Shown here piece by piece: positions 41,851 to 50,971 of a DNA stretch of 64,000 nucleotides (position 1 is the first letter of the stretch; every line of letters starts with the position of its first letter). The notes under the pieces are model-generated. The model did not search any database. It had not been told where the DNA came from and saw nothing but the letters and a program-made list of their open reading frames with translations. The stretch lies in NCBI RefSeq assembly GCF_025567265.1, contig NZ_JAOQJW010000014.1, forward strand, positions 1 through 64,000, in the 5' to 3' direction. A program made the position numbers and the translations under genes. This DNA is from Dorea_A amylophila. GTDB lineage: Bacteria; Bacillota; Clostridia; Lachnospirales; Lachnospiraceae.

Positions 41851-42369
41851 ATGGCAAATCCAATCGTTACAATTGAGATGGAAAACGGAGATATTATGAA
41901 AGCAGAACTGTATCCGGAAGTTGCACCGAATACGGTAAATAATTTTGTTTCCTTGGTGAAAAAAGGGTATTATGACGGACTGATCTTCCACCGTGTTATT
42001 AATGGATTCATGATACAGGGCGGATGCCCGGACGGAACAGGAATGGGCGGCCCGGGATATTCGATCAAAGGAGAATTTGCTCAGAATGGTTTTGCAAATG
42101 AACTTGCACATACAGAAGGAGTGCTTTCTATGGCAAGGGCAATGCATCCGGATTCAGCAGGTTCACAGTTCTTTATCATGCATAAAGCAGCACCACATCT
42201 GGATGGCTCATATGCTGCATTTGGTAAGATCATCGAAGGCATGGATATTGTGAATAAGATCGCTGAGACAGATACAGATTACAGCGACAGACCATTGGAT
42301 GAACAGAAGATGAAGAAGGTAACTGTTGATACAATGGGAACAGAGTATCCGGAACCGGAGAAAGCATAA
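41851..42369 (+). CDS. Cyclophilin-type peptidyl-prolyl isomerase
   Basis: A 172-residue cytoplasmic rotamase: FHRVINGFMIQGG (catalytic Arg about 50), GSQFFIMHKAAPHLDG (about 110-125) and AFGKI, all standard cyclophilin positions. No signal peptide. AAAGGGGAAAA precedes the ATG. A monocistronic gene; the ECF operon follows after a perfect hairpin. Confidence 0.95.
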   Translation: MANPIVTIEMENGDIMKAELYPEVAPNTVNNFVSLVKKGYYDGLIFHRVINGFMIQGGCPDGTGMGGPGYSIKGEFAQNGFANELAHTEGVLSMARAMHPDSAGSQFFIMHKAAPHLDGSYAAFGKIIEGMDIVNKIAETDTDYSDRPLDEQKMKKVTVDTMGTEYPEPEKA

Positions 42370-42425
42370 AACGGCGGCAGATAGTAACCGTACAGGTATA
42401 AGATGGCAGAATCATAGCAATCAGG

Positions 42426-42459
42426 CATACAGCGATCAGATACGTCTGATCGCTGTATG
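42426..42459. other. 15-bp perfect hairpin between the cyclophilin and ecfA1 genes
   Basis: CATACAGCGATCAGA (42426-42440) and TCTGATCGCTGTATG (42445-42459) are perfectly complementary with loop TACG (a stable tetraloop-like turn). It is followed by TAAATTT, not a clean T-run. It may end the cyclophilin transcript or act in the ecfA1 leader. Confidence 0.75.
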
Positions 42460-42497
42460 TAAATTTCCAACACATATGACGCGGAGGAAAACGACAG

Positions 42498-43370
42498 ATG
42501 GAAATGATCCAGACAGAAAAATTGGTATATGAATATGAAAAACGTGATGAAGAAGGCAATGTGATTGGAACATCGCGTGCCATTGATGAAGTAGATATTG
42601 AAGCAAAAGAAGGACAGTTTATAGCGATTCTCGGACATAATGGTTCCGGAAAATCAACTCTTGCCAAGCATCTGAATGCAATTCTGATGCCAACAGAAGG
42701 TTCCGTATGGGTGAATGGAAAGAATACGAGTAATCCGGATGAACTTTGGAATGTAAGACAGTCGGCGGGAATGGTATTTCAGAATCCGGACAATCAGATC
42801 ATTGGCACTGTAGTAGAAGAAGATGTGGGGTTTGGTCCGGAGAACCTGGGCGTTCCGACGGATGAGATCTGGCAGCGGGTGGAAGAAAGTCTGAAAGCTG
42901 TTGGGATGATCGAATACCGGCATCATTCTCCGAATAAGCTTTCCGGAGGACAAAAACAGAGAGTAGCAATCGCCGGTGTCGTGGCAATGGAACCGAAATG
43001 TATCGTTATGGATGAGCCGACTGCAATGCTTGACCCGGTTGGAAGGAGAGAAGTCTTAAAGACGGTTCATAAACTCAGAAAGCAGAAGAAGGTCACTGTG
43101 ATACTGATCACACATTATATGGAAGAAGTAGTAGATGCAGATAAGATATTCGTGATGGATCACGGAAAAGTCGTGATGGAAGGCTCACCGAAAGAGATAT
43201 TCTCCAAAGTAGATGAATTAAAGAGTTACCGGCTGGATGTGCCGCAAGTGACGATTCTGGCAGATGAACTCAGAAAATGCGGACTGGATATTCCGAAAGG
43301 GATTCTGAGAAAAGAAGAACTGGTAGAGGCAGTGGAACGTTTGACAAGTGAAAATGGTGAGAAGAAATGA
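42498..43370 (+). CDS. ecfA1: ECF transporter ATPase A1 (CbiO-like)
   Basis: One of two ATPases energising group II energy-coupling-factor vitamin transporters. 290 residues: Walker A GHNGSGKST (about 46-54), Q-loop FQNPDNQ (about 96-102, typical of EcfA1), signature LSGGQKQR, Walker B CIVMDEPTA. It overlaps ecfA2 by ATGA. The unit carries no substrate-binding S component, so it should serve S components encoded elsewhere. Confidence 0.95.
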   Translation: MEMIQTEKLVYEYEKRDEEGNVIGTSRAIDEVDIEAKEGQFIAILGHNGSGKSTLAKHLNAILMPTEGSVWVNGKNTSNPDELWNVRQSAGMVFQNPDNQIIGTVVEEDVGFGPENLGVPTDEIWQRVEESLKAVGMIEYRHHSPNKLSGGQKQRVAIAGVVAMEPKCIVMDEPTAMLDPVGRREVLKTVHKLRKQKKVTVILITHYMEEVVDADKIFVMDHGKVVMEGSPKEIFSKVDELKSYRLDVPQVTILADELRKCGLDIPKGILRKEELVEAVERLTSENGEKK

Positions 43371-44230
43371 CAGACATTGCAATTAAGATAGAACATTTGA
43401 ATTATATATACAGTCCCGGGACTGCATATGAAAAACATGCACTCAGAGACATTTGTCTGGAAATCCCACATGGAGAATTTGTGGGGATCATCGGGCATAC
43501 TGGATCAGGAAAGTCGACACTGATCCAACATTTGAACGGCCTGGTAAAGGCAACAGATGGTGCATTATATTATAATGGAGAAAACATTTACCAAAATGGG
43601 TATGATATGCGTGCACTCCGTAATCAGGTCGGACTGGTATTTCAGTATCCGGAGTACCAGTTGTTCGAGATCGATGTACTGACAGATGTGTGTTTTGGTC
43701 CGAAGAATCAGGGACTGAGCAAAGAAGAGTGTGAAAAGCGTGCGCTAGAGGCATTGAAACTGGTAGGGTTAAAAGAAAAATATTATAAATCTTCTCCATT
43801 TGAGCTCTCGGGCGGACAGAAACGAAGAGTAGCGATTGCCGGAGTTCTGGCAATGCATCCCAAGGTCCTGGTTCTTGATGAGCCGACGGCGGGGCTTGAT
43901 CCGAAGGGCAGAGATGATATTCTGGATCAGATCGCATATCTTCATAAGCAGAGCGATATGACAGTGATTCTGGTGTCGCATAGCATGGAAGACATTGCGA
44001 GATATGCGGATCGGATCGTTGTGATGAACAAGGGGGCAGTGATGTATAATGGCACACCGAAAGAGGTGTTTGCGCATTATCAGGAGTTGGAGAAGATTGG
44101 CCTTGCAGCTCCGCAGGTAACATATATCATGCACGACCTGAAAGAAAAAGGTTTACCAGTAAAGGTAAATGTGACGACTGTGAAAGAAGCAACAGATGAG
44201 ATTATGCGGGCACTGGAGAAGAAGATATGA
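43367..44230 (+). CDS. ecfA2: ECF transporter ATPase A2 (CbiO-like)
   Basis: Partner ATPase, 287 residues: Walker A GHTGSGKST, Q-loop FQYPEYQLF (the EcfA2 variant), signature LSGGQKRR, Walker B VLVLDEPTAG. It overlaps ecfA1 and ecfT by 4 bp each, indicating translational coupling and equal stoichiometry. Confidence 0.95.
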   Translation: MTDIAIKIEHLNYIYSPGTAYEKHALRDICLEIPHGEFVGIIGHTGSGKSTLIQHLNGLVKATDGALYYNGENIYQNGYDMRALRNQVGLVFQYPEYQLFEIDVLTDVCFGPKNQGLSKEECEKRALEALKLVGLKEKYYKSSPFELSGGQKRRVAIAGVLAMHPKVLVLDEPTAGLDPKGRDDILDQIAYLHKQSDMTVILVSHSMEDIARYADRIVVMNKGAVMYNGTPKEVFAHYQELEKIGLAAPQVTYIMHDLKEKGLPVKVNVTTVKEATDEIMRALEKKI

Positions 44231-45051
44231 TAAGAGATATAACAATCGGACAATATTATCCGGCAAAGAGTGTGTTACACAGATTGGATCCAAGAGTAAA
44301 GCTGGTGGGAACGCTGCTCTACCTGATCTCACTGTTTTTATTCAACAGTATTCCGGGATACGTGATGACGACGTTGTTTCTGATCCTTGTTATCAGGATA
44401 TCAAAAGTACCGTTTTCTTTTATTGTAAGAGGGTTAAAACCGGTCATCATGCTTTTGATGATCACGGTGTTGTTCAACTTATTTCTGACGAGGGATGGAG
44501 CAGTGTTGTTCCATGCATGGATTTTCACGATCACAGAAGGCGGTCTCAGGACAGCGGTATATATGGCAATTCGGCTGATCTATCTGATCATCGGTTCGTC
44601 ACTTATGACATTTACAACGACCCCGAATGAACTGACAGATGGAATTGAAGAATTACTCGGACCACTGAACAAGATTCGTGTTCCAGTACATGAGATTGCA
44701 ATGATTATGTCAATCGCACTCCGCTTCATCCCGATCCTTCTGGAAGAGACGGATAAGATCATGAAAGCGCAGATCGCAAGAGGTGCCGATCTGGAAAGCG
44801 GCAATATGATCCAGAAAGCAAAGAGTATGATTCCGATTTTGGTTCCTTTGTTTGTGTCTGCGTTCCGGAGAGCGAATGATCTGGCGATGGCAATGGAGGC
44901 AAGATGTTACCATGGTGGTGAGGGACGTACGAAGATGAAGCCGTTAAAATACTGCAGGAAAGACAGAATAGCTTATATTACTGTAATTGCGTATGTGGTT
45001 CTCGTTGTTTTAATCGGAAGATTTGTACCACTGCATATATGGATATTTTAG
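44227..45051 (+). CDS. ecfT: ECF transporter transmembrane component EcfT
   Basis: Membrane coupling protein of 274 residues with about five helices and two Ala-Arg-Gly coupling motifs (ARGADL at about 178-183 and ARCYHGG at about 225-231) that dock into the ATPase grooves. The first is exact; the second is the usual AxARG-like variant. It completes the standard A1-A2-T operon. Confidence 0.94.
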   Translation: MIRDITIGQYYPAKSVLHRLDPRVKLVGTLLYLISLFLFNSIPGYVMTTLFLILVIRISKVPFSFIVRGLKPVIMLLMITVLFNLFLTRDGAVLFHAWIFTITEGGLRTAVYMAIRLIYLIIGSSLMTFTTTPNELTDGIEELLGPLNKIRVPVHEIAMIMSIALRFIPILLEETDKIMKAQIARGADLESGNMIQKAKSMIPILVPLFVSAFRRANDLAMAMEARCYHGGEGRTKMKPLKYCRKDRIAYITVIAYVVLVVLIGRFVPLHIWIF

Positions 45052-45081
45052 AGGATAAGTGACAGTTATGCATCAGAAAAT

Positions 45082-45114
45082 GGGACGGGGAAAAACTCCG
45101 TCCCTGATTTATTC
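45082..45114 (+). terminator. Hairpin between ecfT and truA copy 2
   Basis: GGGACGG (45082-45088) pairs with CCGTCCC (45098-45104), followed by a T-rich but broken tail; likely a partial terminator. Confidence 0.55.
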
Positions 45115-45149
45115 CGGGATATGATCACGTGAAAGGAAAGAAAAATATC

Positions 45150-45890
45150 ATGAGAAGAATCAGAATCTTTGTAGCATATGACGGGACGAATTACTGCGGC
45201 TGGCAGATCCAGCCGAATGGAATTACAATAGAAGAAAAACTGAATAAAGCGTTAAACAGACTTACCAGAGAAGACATCCGGGTTATCGGGGCAAGCCGTA
45301 CGGATTCCGGAGTGCATGCGCTTGGCAATGTGGCAGTATTTGATACAGAATCTCCGATTCCGCCGGAAAGATTTTCCTATGCATTAAATCAGAGGCTTCC
45401 GGAAGATATTGTGGTAGTAAAGTCAGATGAAGTGCCGCTTGACTGGCATCCGAGATATCAGGATAATATTTCTAAAACATATGAGTACCATATTTACAAT
45501 GCACAGATGCCGAATCCATTAAAGACACGATATTGTACATTTGTATCGTTTCCGCTGGATATCGGTGCAATGAGAGAAGGAGCCAAATATCTGATCGGAG
45601 CGCATGATTTTGTGAGTTTTTGTAATATCCGAACCAATACACAGGATACAGTGAGAACAGTATATGATCTGACGATTGAAAAAAAAGATGATGAGATTGT
45701 GCTGAGAATCACAGGAAATGGATTTTTGTACAACATGGTCCGCATTATCGCAGGTGTCCTGATTCGGGTCGGCAGAGGGTTCTATACTCCAGAAAAAGTA
45801 AAAGAGATTCTGGAAGCCAAAGTCCATACTTCAGAAGGGGCCACAGCATTGCCAAACGGACTGGTATTGGTAAAAATAGATTATAAATAA
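45150..45890 (+). CDS. truA: tRNA pseudouridine synthase A, copy 2
   Basis: A 246-residue TruA with nucleophile motif SRTDSGVHA (Asp about 51) and GNGFLYNMVRIIAG. Its location after ecfA1-A2-T is the conserved Firmicutes arrangement, so this is probably the ancestral housekeeping copy and the 33227 gene the paralogue. GAAAGGAAAG lies 9 nt before the ATG. Confidence 0.93.
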   Translation: MRRIRIFVAYDGTNYCGWQIQPNGITIEEKLNKALNRLTREDIRVIGASRTDSGVHALGNVAVFDTESPIPPERFSYALNQRLPEDIVVVKSDEVPLDWHPRYQDNISKTYEYHIYNAQMPNPLKTRYCTFVSFPLDIGAMREGAKYLIGAHDFVSFCNIRTNTQDTVRTVYDLTIEKKDDEIVLRITGNGFLYNMVRIIAGVLIRVGRGFYTPEKVKEILEAKVHTSEGATALPNGLVLVKIDYK

Positions 45891-45994
45891 TCAATGAATA
45901 GTCGGTATTTTGGACAATATACAGAAAAAAATCGGAATAACATACAAAAATAAAAAAAAACGCCATAAAAAGACAAGAATATGTTAAAATACAT

Positions 45995-46026
45995 CTGTCC
46001 GGCATAAAGTTGAGAAAGCCGGACGG
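45995..46026 (+). other. Hairpin next to the hppA ribosome binding site
   Basis: CTGTCCGGC (45995-46003) pairs with GCCGGACGG (46018-46026) and abuts AAGGAG (46027-46032). A TG-T-TAAAAT extended -10 lies at 45982-45990, so this hairpin would open the transcript and could affect initiation. Confidence 0.55.
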
Positions 46027-46039
46027 AAGGAGAAAAATT

Positions 46040-48022
46040 ATGGAAATGTTATTGTATCTCGTTCCGGTATTTGGAATCCTTGGACTGCTCTTTGCAGCTT
46101 ATCTGGCAGCAAGAGTAGGAAGACAGGATGCCGGAAACGACAGAATGAAAGAAATCGCCACAGCGATCAGTGATGGTGCGCAGGCATTTCTGACGGCAGA
46201 GTACAAGATTCTGGTTATTTTCGTTGCGGTATTATTCGTACTCATCGGATTCGGAATCGGTAACTGGATTACTGCTGTATGCTTTGTAGTAGGAGCTTTA
46301 TTCTCAACGCTTGCAGGTTTCTGCGGGATGAAAGTTGCTACAAAGGCAAATGTAAGAACTGCGAATGCAGCAAAAGAAAAAGGAATGAACAAAGCACTCT
46401 CGATTGCATTCTCCGGTGGAGCTGTAATGGGTATGTGTGTAGCCGGTTTTGGTGTATTTGGTGTCAGCATCATTTACATCCTGACTAAAAATGTTGATAT
46501 TATTACAGGCTTTAGTTTAGGAGCTTCTTCCATTGCTCTGTTTGCACGTGTTGGTGGTGGTATCTACACAAAAGCTGCCGATGTAGGAGCCGATCTTGTT
46601 GGTAAGGTAGAAGCAGGTATTCCGGAAGATGATCCGCGTAACCCGGCTGTTATCGCCGATAATGTAGGTGATAACGTAGGTGATGTTGCAGGTATGGGAG
46701 CAGACCTTTTTGAGTCTTATGTAGGCGCACTTGTATCGGCACTGACACTTGGAATCGTATATTATAAAGCTGAGGGAGCTATCTTCCCACTCCTGATCGC
46801 AGGACTTGGACTTGTAGCTTCTATCCTCGGAACATTTTTTGTAAAGGGTGACGAGAATTCCAATCCACATAAAGCATTAAAGACAGGTTCTTATGTAGCA
46901 AGTGTATTGGTACTGATCGTATCTTGCGTATTCAGTAAAGTATTCTTTGGAGATTTTAAAGCAGCGATTGCTATCGTAGCCGGTCTGATCGTGGGACTTC
47001 TGATCGGTATCATCACAGAAGTATATACATCCGGAGACTACAAATCAGTGAAAGAAATTGCAGAACAGTCAGAGACGGGATCTGCAACAACCATCATCAG
47101 TGGTCTTGCAGTAGGTATGAAGTCTACAGCAATTCCGATTCTTCTGATCTGTGTCGGTATCTTTGTTGCATACCAGACATGCGGACTTTACGGTATCGCA
47201 CTTGCTGCTGTAGGAATGCTTTCTACTACCGCTATTACAGTAGCTGTAGATGCTTATGGACCAATTGCGGACAATGCCGGGGGTATTGCAGAGATGTCTG
47301 AGCTGGATCCACATGTTCGTCAGATCACTGACAAACTGGATGCCGTTGGTAACACAACAGCGGCTATGGGTAAAGGTTTCGCTATCGGATCTGCAGCCCT
47401 GACAGCGCTTGCCCTGTTTGTATCTTATGCAGAGGCAGTACATCTGAAGACAATTGATATCCTTGACTCACGTGTAATCATCGGAATGCTGATCGGTGGA
47501 ATGCTTCCATTCTTATTCTCAGCTATGACAATGTCATCTGTATCAAGAGCAGCATACCAGATGATCGAAGAAGTAAGACGTCAGTTCAAGACAATGCCTG
47601 GAATCATGAAGGGTACAGAAAAACCAGATTACAAGTCATGCGTTGCAATCTCAACAACAGCAGCATTAAAAGAAATGCTGGTTCCTGGTGTTATGGCAGT
47701 GCTTGCACCACTGGTAGTGGGAATCCTTCTTGGACCTTCTGCGCTTGGCGGACTTCTTGCAGGAGCACTTGTAACAGGTGTTATGATGGCAATCTTCATG
47801 TCTAATGCAGGTGGAGCATGGGATAATGCTAAGAAATACATTGAAGATGGAAACCACGGTGGAAAAGGAAGCGAGGCTCATAAAGCAGCTGTAGTTGGAG
47901 ACACCGTAGGTGATCCGTTCAAAGATACATCAGGACCATCTATCAACATCCTGATCAAACTGATGACAGTTGTATCACTGGTATTTGCACCATTGTTCCT
48001 GTCAATTGGCGGATTATTATAA
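46040..48022 (+). CDS. hppA: Membrane-bound ion-translocating pyrophosphatase
   Basis: Couples pyrophosphate hydrolysis to H+ and/or Na+ export. 660 residues, about 16 membrane helices. The substrate loop is intact: the DDPRNPAVIADNVGDNVGD region (about 195-213). At about 437-442 the motif GNTTAA has Ala where K+-independent enzymes have Lys, so this is the K+-dependent type, which includes the Na+ pumps. The ATG at 46040 follows GGAAGGAG; the frame upstream has no better start. In an acid-forming anaerobe with PFOR it would salvage PPi energy. Confidence 0.95.
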   Translation: MEMLLYLVPVFGILGLLFAAYLAARVGRQDAGNDRMKEIATAISDGAQAFLTAEYKILVIFVAVLFVLIGFGIGNWITAVCFVVGALFSTLAGFCGMKVATKANVRTANAAKEKGMNKALSIAFSGGAVMGMCVAGFGVFGVSIIYILTKNVDIITGFSLGASSIALFARVGGGIYTKAADVGADLVGKVEAGIPEDDPRNPAVIADNVGDNVGDVAGMGADLFESYVGALVSALTLGIVYYKAEGAIFPLLIAGLGLVASILGTFFVKGDENSNPHKALKTGSYVASVLVLIVSCVFSKVFFGDFKAAIAIVAGLIVGLLIGIITEVYTSGDYKSVKEIAEQSETGSATTIISGLAVGMKSTAIPILLICVGIFVAYQTCGLYGIALAAVGMLSTTAITVAVDAYGPIADNAGGIAEMSELDPHVRQITDKLDAVGNTTAAMGKGFAIGSAALTALALFVSYAEAVHLKTIDILDSRVIIGMLIGGMLPFLFSAMTMSSVSRAAYQMIEEVRRQFKTMPGIMKGTEKPDYKSCVAISTTAALKEMLVPGVMAVLAPLVVGILLGPSALGGLLAGALVTGVMMAIFMSNAGGAWDNAKKYIEDGNHGGKGSEAHKAAVVGDTVGDPFKDTSGPSINILIKLMTVVSLVFAPLFLSIGGLL

Positions 48023-48051
48023 GAACATTTTAGAATAATCATAAAAAGCAG

Positions 48052-48089
48052 ACGATATCTGTACCATCCGGTACAGATATCGTTTTTTT
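48052..48089 (+). terminator. hppA terminator
   Basis: ACGATATCTGTACC (48052-48065) pairs with GGTACAGATATCGT (48070-48083), then TTTTTT; a 14-bp perfect stem. Confidence 0.93.
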
Positions 48090-48289
48090 ACGCAACTATG
48101 TGTACAAGAAGAAATTGTCTGCAATCCAAATATCTATAATGAGCAGCAGGCAGCAGAGTTTGCGGGTGATTTATAAAAAGTTGAGAAAAATATTAGAATT
48201 GGGGGACTGGCAACCACCCGCTGTTTGTGATAATATATGTGTCGGGACTTTTATTAATTTTGAAAATAGATAGAAAAGAGGCAATAAAC

Positions 48290-49408
48290 ATGACAAAAGT
48301 AGATATTATTTCAGGATTCCTCGGAGCAGGAAAAACTACATTTATCAAAAAGCTGCTCAGCGACGTATGGGCAGGAGAGAAACTTGTACTGATTGAAAAT
48401 GAATTTGGTGAGATTGGTATTGATGGAGGATTCCTGAAAGATGCAGGAATCGAGATTACAGAGATGAACTCAGGATGCATCTGCTGTACACTGGTTGGTG
48501 ACTTCAGCAAAGCTCTGGTAAAAGTATTAGATGAGTATCATCCGGACCGTGTAATCATTGAGCCATCAGGAGTTGGAAAATTATCTGACGTAGCAAGAGC
48601 AATTGAAGCTGTAGAAAAAGATGCGGACATTGAAATTGACGGAAGAATCACAGTTGTAGATGGTAAAAAGGCAAAAATGTACATGAAGAACTTTGGAGAA
48701 TTCTTCAAAGATCAGGTAGAGCATGCGTCAACAATCGTAGTAAGCCGTACACAGATGATGACAGATGAAAAAGTAGAAGAATGCGTACACACACTTCGTG
48801 AAGAAAATGCAGAAGCAACGATCATCTCTACACCATGGGATGAGCTTGGCAAAGAGGCAATCAGTCATGCACTGACAAAGGGTGCTGAGATTGAGAGCCT
48901 GTTTGAAGATCATGAAGATCACGATCATGATCACGACCATTGTGACCACGATCATCATGACCATCATGATCACGATCACGACCATTGTGACCATGATCAC
49001 CACGATCATGATCACTGCGATCACGACCATCATGATCACTGCAATCACGATCATCATGACCACGATCATCATGACCATGATCACGATCGCTGCTGTGGAC
49101 ACGATCACGATCATCACCACCATCATCATGCAGATGATGTGTTTACAAGCTGGGGCAAAGAGACTGTTCATAAATATACAGAAGAAGAATTGGATTATCT
49201 GCTGAAAGCGTTGTCGGAGACCACTTCGTATGGAACAATCCTTCGTTCAAAAGGTATCATTCAGATGACAGATGGAGGATGGAAACAGTTTGATTTAGTA
49301 CCGGAAGAATACGAAGTAAGAGAAGGTCAGCCGGATTATACAGGACGCATCTGCGTAATCGGAACAGATCTGAAGGAAGAAGAACTTCTGAAGTTATTCC
49401 ACGTATAA
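48290..49408 (+). CDS. COG0523 metal-chaperone GTPase with His/Asp-rich tract
   Basis: CobW/YciC-type GTPase of 372 residues, G3E family. Walker A GFLGAGKTT (9-17), the metal motif CICC (63-66), switch region EPSGVGK (91-97) and a C-terminal CobW_C domain (about 290-370). Between them residues 208-280 hold about 38 His and 6 Cys alternating with Asp, a metal-storage or delivery tract, most likely zinc. The DNA here is a degenerate GAY-CAY tandem repeat. The start is fixed by AAAGAGGC upstream. It forms a pair with the next GTPase gene 34 bp downstream. Confidence 0.92.
   Translation: MTKVDIISGFLGAGKTTFIKKLLSDVWAGEKLVLIENEFGEIGIDGGFLKDAGIEITEMNSGCICCTLVGDFSKALVKVLDEYHPDRVIIEPSGVGKLSDVARAIEAVEKDADIEIDGRITVVDGKKAKMYMKNFGEFFKDQVEHASTIVVSRTQMMTDEKVEECVHTLREENAEATIISTPWDELGKEAISHALTKGAEIESLFEDHEDHDHDHDHCDHDHHDHHDHDHDHCDHDHHDHDHCDHDHHDHCNHDHHDHDHHDHDHDRCCGHDHDHHHHHHADDVFTSWGKETVHKYTEEELDYLLKALSETTSYGTILRSKGIIQMTDGGWKQFDLVPEEYEVREGQPDYTGRICVIGTDLKEEELLKLFHV
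48911..49129. repeat. His/Asp codon tandem repeat inside the GTPase gene
   Basis: Degenerate short-period repeat of CAY/GAY codons encoding the metal tract. Such tracts expand and shrink by slippage; both open frames on the other strand across it are artefacts of the repeat. Confidence 0.85.
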
Positions 49409-49442
49409 GACAGGAAATAGAAAAAAGGAAAGAGGTGCGGGT

Positions 49443-50379
49443 ATGGCAACACCTATGTTTATCGTCACGGGATTCTTAGACAGTGGTAAAACAACCATGA
49501 TAAAAGATACCCTGATGGAACAGGAATGGATTGAACCGGGACTTACACTGCTGCTTCTCTGTGAAGAAGGAGAAGAAGAGTATCCGGAAGAATATTTGAA
49601 AGAAAAGAATATGGCAGTTCTGAAAATCGAAGAATTCGAACAGCTGAACACTGTATTTTTCAAAAACTGTGAAAGAAATTATCATCCGGCACAGATCGTT
49701 ATTGAATATAACGGGATGTGGAAACTGGAAGATCTGCTTTCGATCAGATATCCAAGAAGCTTCGAGCTGCAGGGCGTATATTCAACCGTTAATGGTATGA
49801 CATTGGATATGTATCTGATGAATATGAGAAATATGCTGATGGAACAGCTGACAGAATCAGAACTGATCGTTGTAAACCGCTGTGCAGACGGCGTTAACAG
49901 ATCAGGATTCAGACGGGCACTGAAAGTGCAGAACCCGATGGCACAGCTCCTTTTTGAAGATATGCAGGGTAAGATCATAGAACCGTCTGAAGAAGATCTT
50001 CCATATGACGTAAAAGGTGATAAGATTGTGCTGGACGATGTTGACTTTGGAGTATGGTATGTGGATGCATATGATCATCCGGAATTATATCTTCATAAAG
50101 AGATTGATTTTAAAGGACAGATCTTTCGACCAAAGGGGATGCCGGACAATATGTTCGTTCCGGTCAGAGAGATCATGACCTGCTGTGCGGACGATGTACG
50201 TTATTACGGATATCCATGTAAGGCAGAAATGAAAATTGATGCAAAGACAAAATCCTGGATGCAGATTCGTGCAAGATTCGAGTACGAGGCAGTAAGTTCC
50301 TTTGGAAACAAACAGCCGGTATTGTATCTGATCGATATGGAACCAGCCGCAGAGCCGGAAGATAAGGTTGTGTATTTAG
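49443..50379 (+). CDS. CobW-like GTPase with DUF1980-like C-terminal domain (3' end in gap)
   Basis: At least 312 residues. An N-terminal G3E GTPase-like domain has Walker A GFLDSGKTT (about 10-18) but no CxCC motif. From about 205 the chain resembles the C-terminal domain of DUF1980/TIGR03943 proteins: FKGQIFRPKGMP, VPVREIMTCCADD (two Cys about 242-243) and a terminal VLYLIDMEP...VVYL strand. That domain is normally on separate membrane proteins paired with YraQ-type permeases in zinc contexts. The last codons fall into the run of Ns; a few residues at most seem missing. Confidence 0.82.
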
Positions 50380-50442
50380 NNNNNNNNNNNNNNNNNNNNN
50401 NNNNNNNNNNNNNNNNNNNNNNNNNNNNNNNNNNNNNNNNNN
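50380..50442. other. Assembly gap (Ns)
   Basis: Undetermined bases. It cuts the end of the CobW/DUF1980-like gene and abuts a repeat-like palindromic block, the probable reason the assembly broke here. Its true length is unknown. Confidence 1.
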
Positions 50443-50446
50443 TCTA

Positions 50447-50547
50447 AAGGGGTAAAATTCTGCTAAAAGCAGGCTTTCAAAATTTGAAACTCGGCATACG
50501 CCTCAGACAGTCAAATTTTGAAAACCCAACGCAGAATTTTGCCCCTT
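50447..50547. repeat. Nested palindrome beside the gap, part 1
   Basis: AAGGGGTAAAATTCTGC (50447-50463) pairs with GCAGAATTTTGCCCCTT (50531-50547; one G-U). Inside it TTTCAAAATTTGA (50475-50487) pairs with TCAAATTTTGAAA (50511-50523). No coding frame is convincing. Confidence 0.8.
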
Positions 50548-50719
50548 AAGAATTACCAACGCCTCTTTCACATTCACTGGAACGCCTTTCCAAGTTTTAT
50601 TCCGTGTGTATCAAATGCCTTACGAATGAAATGGCAAATGCGTAACCGTAGTGGCCTTCACCGGGTTACACTTCCGGGCATTTTATTTATTAACATTCGC
50701 TGCCAGTCACGACTTGAAT

Positions 50720-50921
50720 GAAACAATAGATAAGGATTATTGTGAATGTGGAATGCCGTTAGAAACAGTTAGAGAGTCAGAAGCACCGTTAAAGGAACGA
50801 AGCGAACGTGTTTGAGGCGAACGCCGAGTTTGAGCGTAGTTCCTTTGCTTTTAGGTGATTCTGACTCTCTTAGTGTTTCTTATGGTATGGAACCTGAACA
50901 AGAAGCCTTATCTATTGTTTC
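50720..50921. repeat. Long nested palindrome beside the gap, part 2
   Basis: Outer arms GAAACAATAGATAAGG (50720-50735) and CCTTATCTATTGTTTC (50906-50921) match perfectly over 16 bp. Inner arms: AGAGAGTCAGAAGCACC (50771-50787) with GGTGATTCTGACTCTCT (50854-50870, one mismatch), AAAGGAAC (50791-50798) with GTTCCTTT (50839-50846), and GGCG/CGCC at the tip (50816-50825). Together they form a roughly 200-nt hairpin typical of a MITE/REP-like repeat. The DNA between parts 1 and 2 (50548-50719) holds a GTAACC/GGGTTAC hairpin and no supportable gene. Confidence 0.8.
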
Positions 50922-50971
50922 CTTCAAGGACTGAGAGGCCGCTTCTCCAGTTAATAAATTAAATCCCAAGC

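Noticed and set aside
48905..49135. Short tandem repeats that could suggest a CRISPR array
   Set aside because: Period is about 6-9 bp with no spacers, in frame with the GTPase His/Asp tract, and no cas genes are present.
48728..49205. Open frames on both strands across the His-rich GTPase region
   Set aside because: Products are low-complexity (Ile/Val/Met or Thr/Ile repeats) created by the CAY/GAY codon repeat of the real gene.
50518..50721. 67-codon frame in the palindromic block
   Set aside because: It crosses hairpin arms of a repeat-like region, has no ribosome binding site and no recognisable protein features.
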